Positions 15,818 to 22,229 of a DNA stretch of 46,933 bases are shown piece after piece. Every line of letters begins with the position of its first letter. Within the stretch, counting starts at the first letter, position 1. The stretch is taken from IMG/VR virus record IMGVR_UViG_3300032278_000018, positions 1 to 46,933 of that record, one strand, 5' to 3'. This DNA comes from a virus. Made by a program: the position numbers and the translations under genes. The notes under the pieces were generated by a model, which was not told the DNA's origin, made no database searches, and saw only the letters and a program-made list of their open reading frames with translations.

Positions 15818-16093
15818 AGGGGTAGATGCTCCGTTAATAAATGGATGAAACGTCAACAGTTAGTGTTGTTTTCATGTCACCGCGAGCTGGAGATCTACCT
15901 CTAATAAATTATGGATGGTCACCGATGAGCCGAAAGGCAAAATTGCTGAACACCTCTAATAGGTAGTTGCCGTAATAAATCTAGAGTCCTATTAAGTGTT
16001 AGACTATAAACATACACGGTTAATACTCTGTTTTCTGAAGGACGCCAATGTGCGGTAAAGTTCAGAGCGGAGTAAGGGGCTAACCATCCATAA
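15818..16093 (+). ncRNA. large structured RNA, unassigned
   Basis: The 388-base gap has no reading frame but nests several long helices. Domain I: 15818-15832 pairs with 15889-15902 (14 bp, one bulged G), enclosing a hairpin 15845-15850/15070-type arm at 15870-15875 plus 15854-15858/15864-15868. Domain II is closed by 11 bp (15909-15919 with 16083-16093). Inside it are a GCC-GAAA-GGC hairpin (15929-15938), a 12-bp helix 15949-15963/15988-16000 with a small internal loop, and a nested arm 16024-16028/16070-16074 plus 16034-16039/16061-16066. GGCAA (15936-15940) can also pair with TTGCC (15967-15971), a possible pseudoknot. No match to tRNA, tmRNA, RNase P, SRP or a complete intron core was found. 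Confidence 0.65.
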
Positions 16094-16102
16094 ATATTTG
16101 AG

Positions 16103-16164
16103 GGGACTTGGTATTCCTTTTTAGTGTCAAGGAATAGCGGGATTGACCGCCCATGCCAAGTCCC
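16103..16164 (+). promoter_or_regulatory. three-way-junction RNA in the leader of the 16195 gene
   Basis: A 9-bp closing stem (GGGACTTGG 16103-16111 with CCAAGTCCC 16156-16164) holds two hairpins. One is 8 bp (16112-16119 with 16129-16136, 9-base loop) and one is 4 bp (GCGG 16137-16140 with CCGC 16147-16150). The strands join with almost no unpaired bases. It ends about 14 bases before the ribosome site of the next gene and is not followed by a T run. It could be the 3' domain of the RNA upstream or a separate leader regulator. Confidence 0.6.
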
Positions 16165-16194
16165 ATCTAATTATTTAAAGAGAGGAATAACAAT

Positions 16195-16437
16195 ATGAAA
16201 TATATCGGGAATGATCCCACAATTGAGTCATTAAAGGAAGTTCTTGCAAAGCTTACAAAATTAACATTAATAGGTGGAGAAGCTACAGATGTAGATTGTC
16301 CTGAATGTAATAAAAAGCTAGTAACTGCTGAATTTGGTGATGCTAATTCAGATATAAGTGTATTGGGACTACAATGCGATGATTGTGGTTATACAGAAGA
16401 AATAATACATAAGGAGAGAGAAGATTATGGGCTTTGA
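16195..16437 (+). CDS. small zinc-ribbon protein
   Basis: The 80-residue product has an N-terminal helix (TIESLKEVLAKLTKLT) and a zinc ribbon made of CPEC (about residues 40-43) and CDDC (62-65), with a beta-hairpin-like spacer, ending in an acidic tail. It starts after a structured leader with an AGAGAGG ribosome site. The end overlaps the next gene by 11 bases. The fold suggests nucleic-acid or protein binding; no specific function is known. Confidence 0.65.
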   Translation: MKYIGNDPTIESLKEVLAKLTKLTLIGGEATDVDCPECNKKLVTAEFGDANSDISVLGLQCDDCGYTEEIIHKEREDYGL

Positions 16438-16927
16438 TATATATGGAGTTAATCCAACAAATGAACATAATGGTGTGTATTTTAGAAATAATGTATGGTG
16501 GTGGCACCCATTATGGGAATATGTTTGTAAAGAATGCAAAGACTTTTTAACAGAAACTGATATGCAAAAAGGAGGAGATAATTCTGGAAAGAAAGTATCA
16601 AAGACTAAAGCTTTAAAAATAGGTAAACGACTTAAATCTTTAATAGCTGCTGATGAAACAGTAATGCATCAAATAAGTAGAGCTGATTATATAAAGAATC
16701 TACCGTTAGAAGATTGTGATATATGTGATGGTACAGGATATAGAAAAGAACCACCACTTACAGGAGCTGGACATAAAAACTGTAATGCTTGTAATAATGA
16801 ATTTAAACAAGATGATGTACCAGTTGGTAAAAGAAAGCATTGGGATACAAATTACCCATTCAATGTAGAAAATGTAGCAGAATTTGCAGAGTTTTGCCTA
16901 CATAGTGGTGGATTTAAAATATGGTAA
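16427..16927 (+). CDS. conserved phage protein with CxxC motifs
   Basis: The 166-residue protein begins MGFDIYGVNPTNEHNG followed by VYFRNNVWWWHPLWEYV, a signature of a widespread phage hypothetical family that starts 'MGFD-YG-NP...YFRNNVWWWRPLW'. It has cysteine pairs CKEC (about 36-39), CDIC with DGTGY (about 99-106) and CNAC (about 121-124), suggesting one or two zinc sites. The family is common near replication genes, but its job is not established. AAGGAGAGAAG precedes the ATG. Confidence 0.7.
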   Translation: MGFDIYGVNPTNEHNGVYFRNNVWWWHPLWEYVCKECKDFLTETDMQKGGDNSGKKVSKTKALKIGKRLKSLIAADETVMHQISRADYIKNLPLEDCDICDGTGYRKEPPLTGAGHKNCNACNNEFKQDDVPVGKRKHWDTNYPFNVENVAEFAEFCLHSGGFKIW

Positions 16928-16938
16928 AAGGAGAGAAT

Positions 16939-17136
16939 GTGAAAGAACGATTTATTGTATTTAAACTAATACTTGAAATAAAACGTAGAAACTCAGGTAG
17001 TTTCAGTTACTTACAGTTATTTAAATTAGCCTTGGCAACATTATCAAGAGAGTTGGATTGGATGAATCAAATAGATGAGACAGAACAAACAGATTTAAGA
17101 TTTCATACCTCATTTACAGAAGGAGCACAAGCATGA
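16939..17136 (+). CDS. small helical protein (GTG start)
   Basis: The start chosen is GTG 16939, which has AAAGGAGAG directly upstream; the in-frame ATG 16921 lies over the previous stop and lacks a ribosome site. The 65-residue product is alpha-helical (ERFIVFKLILEIKRRNSG, then QLFKLALATLSRELDWM) with an acidic C-terminus. It overlaps the AAA+ gene by 4 bases (ATGA), so the two are translationally coupled and may work together. No family was recognised. Confidence 0.58.
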   Translation: MKERFIVFKLILEIKRRNSGSFSYLQLFKLALATLSRELDWMNQIDETEQTDLRFHTSFTEGAQA

Positions 17137-18182
17137 GTGACACAAGTTTGCCAGGAATGGCCCATATAGAAGAACAATTAAAAAAGATGATTGAAGAAAA
17201 ACTAGCAGAAAGCCAGAGTGGACAAGGAGTAAGTCCTGAAACAGTTAATGTTGAACAAACCCCTGCTAATGAATATAGTGTAGAGACTAAAGAAGTAGTA
17301 AAAGAAGAAGAAGTCAGTCCTTATAGTGAAGGATACTTTGAAAAAGAAATAAAAATACACAGTATTCCAGAAGACAGCGTTGGGCCTATGTTTAGGTTTA
17401 ACGATGAGAATACATTCCATTTTATGTTGAGAAATATAGCAAGAAAGGAATGGATGCTTGTTATGGGGCCTACAGGATGCGGTAAATCATACTTAGCCGA
17501 GGTTTTAGCTAAAACTGTAGATCATAACCTCATTAAGATCAATTTTGGCGATACAAGCAATCCTAGTGCCAAATTAATGGGTTATACAGCATACACACCA
17601 GAGAAGGGTACTCATTTTGTTAAAAGTGAGTTTATTAGAGCTTTAGAATCAGAAGAACCAACAATGGTGCTTTTAGATGAGGTGACCAGAGATAGAACAC
17701 AAGAACTACAGAATATATTAGTACCATTATTAGATGGACAAAAACAGTTAGTTCTTGACGAGACAGATCCACCAGAAACAATAAAGATATCAGATAATGT
17801 CTACTTTTATGCAACAGCAAACATAGGTAGACAGTATATAGGTGCTACTTCTACAATAGATAGGGCCTGGAAGGATAGATTTACTGGTGGAATGTATAAA
17901 CTAGACTATCTTGATCATGATATGGAAGTAGGTTTATTATTAAGTAGATTTGATATATCAAAAGAGGATGCCTCTAAAATATGCAAGTTTGCAAATAAAC
18001 TAAGATCCCTCTATGAAGCAGACGAAATAGGTACCCCAGTTTCAACTAGAATGACTTTAGCAGCAGCAAGTATGGTGTATGATGGCGTTGAGTTGCCATT
18101 AGCATTAACACACGTAACAAGTCCATTCTTTGATAATGAGGACGATAAAGTGAAAATACATCAGGTAATACAATCATCATGA
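17133..18182 (+). CDS. MoxR-type AAA+ ATPase (CobS/NorQ-like)
   Basis: In the 349-residue protein, residues 1-75 are acidic and disordered-looking. The ATPase follows, with Walker A GPTGCGKS (112-119), Walker B VLLDE (179-183) and a sensor-1 stretch YATANIG. A substrate-loop region lies between (FVKSEFIRALESEE), with a C-terminal lid after TPVSTRMTLAAASM. This is the AAA_5/MoxR layout used by chaperone-like ATPases that remodel a target through a partner VWA protein. The partner is the next gene, overlapping by 4 bases. Phage homologues are often labelled CobS after cobaltochelatase, but no cobalamin gene occurs here. The biological target is unknown. Confidence 0.85.
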   Translation: MSDTSLPGMAHIEEQLKKMIEEKLAESQSGQGVSPETVNVEQTPANEYSVETKEVVKEEEVSPYSEGYFEKEIKIHSIPEDSVGPMFRFNDENTFHFMLRNIARKEWMLVMGPTGCGKSYLAEVLAKTVDHNLIKINFGDTSNPSAKLMGYTAYTPEKGTHFVKSEFIRALESEEPTMVLLDEVTRDRTQELQNILVPLLDGQKQLVLDETDPPETIKISDNVYFYATANIGRQYIGATSTIDRAWKDRFTGGMYKLDYLDHDMEVGLLLSRFDISKEDASKICKFANKLRSLYEADEIGTPVSTRMTLAAASMVYDGVELPLALTHVTSPFFDNEDDKVKIHQVIQSS

Positions 18183-20413
18183 CACAAACAGATCTATTTG
18201 ATAAAACAGAAGAACTAGTAGTAGGTGCATCATATAGCCCGTGGTGGAAAAAATGGTATGAAAAGAAGAGTACTGGTAGGAAAACTAAAAATAAGGGTTT
18301 ATCCAGTATGTGGGATCAATATACTCCACAGTATGGCAATAGAAAGAAAGCAGAGAAATATTTCAAGATATTTGTTAATACTAACAATGTTCTTAAAATA
18401 TTAGATCCGTTAATAAAACATAGATTAAAAGTGGATAGTGTTGGAAATTATTCGCATAGGTCTCATAATTCTGGTAGAGTAGCAGGATATGCTAACAGAA
18501 ATACTAAAGTTATTACATTAACGGAAGGGATTTTAAGATTGCCAAATGCAGATCCAGCTATAGGAGTAGCAATACATGAAAAATTACATTTAATGCATAC
18601 TCCTGAGGTATCAGAATGGTCTGATCAGATTATGGAAAAGATATCTCCGCCCAAACAAACAAGAGCTGAGAGAGCAAAAAGTAGAGATACTGGTGTAATT
18701 GAAGAATCAAAAGAGATGCTTATGAAATCTATTTGGTGGCAATTGCATAATTTACTTGAAGATGAACGTATTGAGAGTAGATTGCATGAGAATTGTCCTG
18801 GATATGTAGCTTTTGTTGTAGCTGCAAAGGATCATTTAATAGGTAAATCATTTGAAGAAATGAAAATAATGGATTATGGCGAAACACAAAGTGATAGACT
18901 TATCTATGCTGTTATGTTATATATCCGACATAAAAAATCACTTCAAATAATGATTGAAGCTTGGCCCTGGTTAAAAGATAAGCTTCTTAGAATGAAACAT
19001 AATCTAGATGAATGTTTATCTGCAGCTAGAGAAAATAACTTAACTGCATATAAATGGTTTTCTCAAGAAGTCTTTTCTGATCTTATTAAAGAACTTACTA
19101 ATTTACCTGAAAATGAAGGGGATTTTGCTAATCTTTCAAATAAAGTTGTGGCTGATCCTTCTAGAGGTAGAATTAAAGATATGATCAAAGACTTAATGAA
19201 AAGATTAAGTGGAGAAGATACAGATAGTCAATATAGAAGTGAAGAAGAAGATGAATTAGCTATTGTTAGATCAATAATTGATAGAAATCGTGTTCAAGAT
19301 AGTATTGGTAATATCATTGCACCTCCATCTGATCCACAAGTATCAACCAGGACAAATAATACACTTAAACAAATAGCAAATGAAGCTGGTTATGATATGA
19401 CTAATGGTGAATATCATTCAGTACAGACTCTTAAAAGAGATATGAATGATCCAAATGGTAAAAAGTATCCACCATTGCCTTCAAGAAAATCTCTACAATC
19501 ATCAATGGTTAAACTCAAAGATGAGGATATGAATTATGTAGATATCAAAAAGGCAATTCAAAAACAAACTCAAGGTGGAGTAGGTGGATGGTCTGATGAT
19601 CCATTAATGGATACTATTGTATTAAGTCCTACCTCTGAAATAACAGATGAAAATAAGACTAAATATGCTAATATAGTAACTCAGAACAGTGGCATTATCG
19701 GCAAATTAAAACAAGCTATACAATTCAATGAGAATATTGCTGATATGGATATCAAAAACCAAATCAAAGGTTATATTGATAGAAAGAAACTACATAAAAT
19801 TCCTATTGGAGATAATAAAATCTTTAAAAGGACTATTAAGAAAAATAAAAACAGTCTTTGTGTAGGGATTCTTGCTGATGCATCTGGTAGTATGTCTGGT
19901 AGCATGGAAATAGTATCATTAGTATCTATAATATTCTATGAAGCTTTGATACAATCAAATGATACTAAATTATGTGTAATGTCACATACTGCTGATTTAT
20001 TAAATCAAGCTGCTACTATAATAACAGAGTATTATGTTGAGGGAAATGATAATAGTACAGCAATGGCTAATATGAAATCAACAGGATGTAATAGAGACCA
20101 TGTAGCTATTAGTTATATGGCAGACAAGCTTAATGAAGTAGCTTTACCTGAATCTAAAAAGATAATCTTTATTATATGTGATGGTAGACCAGCTGCACGT
20201 GGTTATGTTGATGAAGATCATGGACTATTATGTGTAAGAGAGACAGTAAATCAGCTAAAACAGGAAGGTATTGCGATTATAGCTTTAGGTGTAGGTAATT
20301 ATATTAAGGAATATCAATTAGAATCTATGTATGATCACAGTATTATGGTAAAGGATATAAGAGAATTACCTAAAATGGTAACTACCATAGCTGAGAAAAT
20401 AGCTCTGACATAA
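18179..20413 (+). CDS. metallopeptidase-VWA partner of the AAA+ ATPase (CobT/DUF2201-like)
   Basis: The 744-residue protein has an N-terminal zincin-like domain with HEKLH (133-137) and a following helix containing LEDERIESRLHE, which may supply the third metal ligand. Residues about 330-480 are acidic and poorly ordered. The C-terminal VWA domain has an intact MIDAS: D567-A-S569-G-S571, and a later ICDGRP strand. Zincin plus VWA encoded after a MoxR ATPase is a known pairing in cellular genomes (DUF2201-type); the ATPase is thought to act on targets tethered by the VWA domain. The strong operon coupling here supports a two-protein machine; its phage function is not known. Confidence 0.82.
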   Translation: MTQTDLFDKTEELVVGASYSPWWKKWYEKKSTGRKTKNKGLSSMWDQYTPQYGNRKKAEKYFKIFVNTNNVLKILDPLIKHRLKVDSVGNYSHRSHNSGRVAGYANRNTKVITLTEGILRLPNADPAIGVAIHEKLHLMHTPEVSEWSDQIMEKISPPKQTRAERAKSRDTGVIEESKEMLMKSIWWQLHNLLEDERIESRLHENCPGYVAFVVAAKDHLIGKSFEEMKIMDYGETQSDRLIYAVMLYIRHKKSLQIMIEAWPWLKDKLLRMKHNLDECLSAARENNLTAYKWFSQEVFSDLIKELTNLPENEGDFANLSNKVVADPSRGRIKDMIKDLMKRLSGEDTDSQYRSEEEDELAIVRSIIDRNRVQDSIGNIIAPPSDPQVSTRTNNTLKQIANEAGYDMTNGEYHSVQTLKRDMNDPNGKKYPPLPSRKSLQSSMVKLKDEDMNYVDIKKAIQKQTQGGVGGWSDDPLMDTIVLSPTSEITDENKTKYANIVTQNSGIIGKLKQAIQFNENIADMDIKNQIKGYIDRKKLHKIPIGDNKIFKRTIKKNKNSLCVGILADASGSMSGSMEIVSLVSIIFYEALIQSNDTKLCVMSHTADLLNQAATIITEYYVEGNDNSTAMANMKSTGCNRDHVAISYMADKLNEVALPESKKIIFIICDGRPAARGYVDEDHGLLCVRETVNQLKQEGIAIIALGVGNYIKEYQLESMYDHSIMVKDIRELPKMVTTIAEKIALT

Positions 20414-20426
20414 ATGAAGATTACCG

Positions 20427-20444
20427 TGACACATACTGACACAT
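20427..20444. repeat. tandem TGACACAT repeats
   Basis: Two copies of TGACACAT start at 20427 and 20437 (10-base period). A related TGACAT lies at 20406 inside the end of the preceding gene. The repeat sits at the start of the 193-base gap before the recombination/replication genes. It could be a protein-binding site or part of an origin, but two perfect copies are weak evidence. Confidence 0.3.
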
Positions 20445-20498
20445 TTGAATCCGTCACTACTGTCGACAAATAGAAATTAGCGGAAGAAGTTCAAAATT

Positions 20499-20518
20499 AA
20501 TTTGCAATAGTGCAAATT
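20499..20518. promoter_or_regulatory. AATTTGCA dyad upstream of the Sak4-like gene
   Basis: Arms AATTTGCA (20499-20506) and TGCAAATT (20511-20518) flank a 4-base centre. It lies 16 bases before the 16-bp hairpin and about 90 bases before the gene start. It may be a small hairpin or an operator; no consensus promoter was found around it. Confidence 0.35.
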
Positions 20519-20533
20519 TCTTTGTATCTTATA

Positions 20534-20568
20534 TTAGTTATTAACTCTCTGTGAGAGTTAATAACTAA
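20534..20568 (+). promoter_or_regulatory. perfect 16-bp hairpin in the leader of the Sak4-like gene
   Basis: TTAGTTATTAACTCTC (20534-20549) is perfectly complementary to 20553-20568 with a TGT loop. No T run follows in either direction, so it does not look like an intrinsic terminator. It ends 38 bases before the GTG start at 20607. It may be an RNase III site, a 5' stabiliser, or a hairpin-type promoter for a virion RNA polymerase; only the structure itself is seen. Confidence 0.6.
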
Positions 20569-20606
20569 GTACTTAACACACACTTTGAATAACTTGGGAG
20601 ACTACC

Positions 20607-21473
20607 GTGATAGATATTTCAGTAAGAAAAGTTAGTACAGATTGGTCTGAGATGCCTTCAGGATTAACCTGGTATTTTATAGGCCAGCCTAAAACATGGA
20701 AAACAAGTGCAGTTAGCAAATGGAGTAAAGATGGAGCCGATGGAGTATTGTTAATAGATACTGATTTGGGTGCAGACTTTGCAGATTCAGCTAATGTAGT
20801 AACAGCAACTTGTTTAAATCCACCTGTTGAACCAGTTAAAGTAGATGGTAAAATGGTAGTGGATAAGAACGGCCAGCAAAAGATGAAAGTAATCCCACCT
20901 GAAAAGAGAGGATATTCTTATAGATCTGGTAAAAAGAAAGGTAAGCCTATGGCTGTCTATTCATTAGCAGAGATTTATACCTGGTTAAGTAAAAGCTGGG
21001 AAGACTTACCATACAATGTAATAGCAATTGATACTGTTGACGAAATTAATAAATGGATTGAGACTATTGTATGTAATGAATTGGGTATACAAGCAATGGG
21101 TGATGGAGAATGGGGAGCTGATTGGGGAAGAGCAAGGAAAAAGAATGTAGATCTTATAGTAAGACTACAAAAACTAGTTAAGAAACATGGTGGTGATCTT
21201 ATTTTAGTTTCTCATGCTAAACAAACCCAGATAACAGATGGTAAAACACAGTTAAGTCCTGAATTACCAAGAGGTCTTGCTTATAGTTTAACTGCAAAAG
21301 CTGATGTAATAGGCTATTCAACCATTGATAAAGAAGATGGAAAAGCATATGTTTCATTCAAAAGCTATGATGAACGAGCTGTAGGCTCAAGACTAAAACC
21401 ACTTTCGCAGGAAAAGGTACTATTTGAGTACGAATCAGTTAGAAAACAGATAATTACATACAAGGAGAAATAG
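20607..21473 (+). CDS. Sak4-like RecA-fold ATPase
   Basis: The 288-residue protein has a Walker A-type loop GQPKTWKTS (26-34), a DTD strand (51-53) and Walker B VIAIDTVDE (138-146), in the arrangement of phage Sak4/AAA_24 single-strand annealing ATPases. An aromatic-rich segment near residue 165 (GEWGADWGRARKK) and LILVSHAKQTQ (sensor-like) follow. The usual second Gly of Walker A is replaced by Trp. These proteins pair complementary single strands during phage recombination and are normally next to an SSB gene, as here. Start is GTG with GGGAG upstream. Confidence 0.82.
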   Translation: MIDISVRKVSTDWSEMPSGLTWYFIGQPKTWKTSAVSKWSKDGADGVLLIDTDLGADFADSANVVTATCLNPPVEPVKVDGKMVVDKNGQQKMKVIPPEKRGYSYRSGKKKGKPMAVYSLAEIYTWLSKSWEDLPYNVIAIDTVDEINKWIETIVCNELGIQAMGDGEWGADWGRARKKNVDLIVRLQKLVKKHGGDLILVSHAKQTQITDGKTQLSPELPRGLAYSLTAKADVIGYSTIDKEDGKAYVSFKSYDERAVGSRLKPLSQEKVLFEYESVRKQIITYKEK

Positions 21474-21476
21474 ACA

Positions 21477-22133
21477 ATGCCTTTAACATTAGGTAAAACT
21501 CAGTTTGGTCAAAATAGCAATGATAGTTTCGTTGGTGATGCTATATGGATCGAAGAAGCTGAGATTAAAAAAGTAGAAGATGAGTCTGGAAAAGATGTAG
21601 AGATGAAAGATGGTAACACGTTTAGAAATGATCTTCGTGTTAATGTTGAACTAATTCTTACTGGGCCAGGTTGGGAAGCTAACTTTAGCACTGGTGGGAA
21701 TTTAAAGAAAGGTACAGGTGGCAAATCTAATTGGGGTGGAGCATTTAAAGTGCGAGACTTTTTTCAGGCTTGCCTGGAAGATAGTGATTTTGAACCAGCC
21801 CTTCCAGAAATGGAAAAGGGAATTATTCCTAAAAGCTTATTAGCAAAAGCCGAAGGAAAGAAGGTCTTTGTTCTTAGATACAAAACTAAACAAGGTAAGA
21901 CCAAGACTTGGAATCAAGTAGCATCTACTGATACTGAAAAAACGGATTTTAAAGAGTATTTCCAAAATTCAGTATCTAAAGGTTGGACTAGGATTGATTA
22001 CGATCCTCATTATAGTTCAAATTCAGTATCTAAACCTAATAATAAGCAAATGAATGGGCCCTGGGACGAGAAACCAGAACAAAGCCAACTTAATGTTAGT
22101 GGATTAGATAGCGAAGACCTTACAACACTGTAA
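21477..22133 (+). CDS. probable single-stranded DNA-binding protein
   Basis: The 218-residue protein directly follows the Sak4-like gene (3-base gap). It has a beta-rich core (VGDAIWIEEAEIKKVED; LRVNVELILTGPGWEANFS; KKVFVLRYKTKQGKTKTW) that fits an OB-like fold, then a disordered Ser/Asn/Pro-rich linker. It ends in an acidic segment (SGLDSEDLTTL), somewhat like the acidic tip of bacterial SSB but without the terminal DIPF. No direct family match is claimed; neighbours and layout make ssDNA binding the best guess. Confidence 0.6.
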   Translation: MPLTLGKTQFGQNSNDSFVGDAIWIEEAEIKKVEDESGKDVEMKDGNTFRNDLRVNVELILTGPGWEANFSTGGNLKKGTGGKSNWGGAFKVRDFFQACLEDSDFEPALPEMEKGIIPKSLLAKAEGKKVFVLRYKTKQGKTKTWNQVASTDTEKTDFKEYFQNSVSKGWTRIDYDPHYSSNSVSKPNNKQMNGPWDEKPEQSQLNVSGLDSEDLTTL

Positions 22134-22149
22134 ATAGACAAAGAATAGA

Positions 22150-22209
22150 TCCTGGGCCAAGTGTAACCTACCTCGGCTCGACTACCACCCACGCTAACTT
22201 GGCTCAGGA
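22150..22209 (+). promoter_or_regulatory. 13-bp hairpin in the leader of the primase-helicase gene
   Basis: Bases 22150-22162 pair with 22197-22209 (13 bp, one G-U), with core arms CCTGGGCCAAGT and ACTTGGCTCAGG around a 34-base C-rich loop that contains CTACC twice. It lies 11 bases before the GGAG ribosome site of the 22230 gene. There is no T run, so it is a leader element rather than an intrinsic terminator. Confidence 0.58.
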
Positions 22210-22229
22210 CTATATTTAAAGGAGAGAAT

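Noticed and set aside
15921-15942. Hammerhead ribozyme-like core (CCGATGA, GCC-GAAA-GGC stem, then AAAA)
   Set aside because: The sequence resembles CUGAUGA-stem II-GAAA, but two essential positions differ (U to C, and G12 to A), and no matching stem I/III with a cleavage site was found.
15939-16010. Group I intron-like elements (AAAATTGCTGAA resembling P; GTTAGACTATAAAC resembling R)
   Set aside because: No downstream S element able to pair with GACTA was found, P4 partners are missing, and the flanking genes are complete, so no exon is interrupted.
20414-20473. 19-residue frame MKITVTHTDTFESVTTVDK
   Set aside because: It has no ribosome site, is too short and overlaps the TGACACAT repeats.
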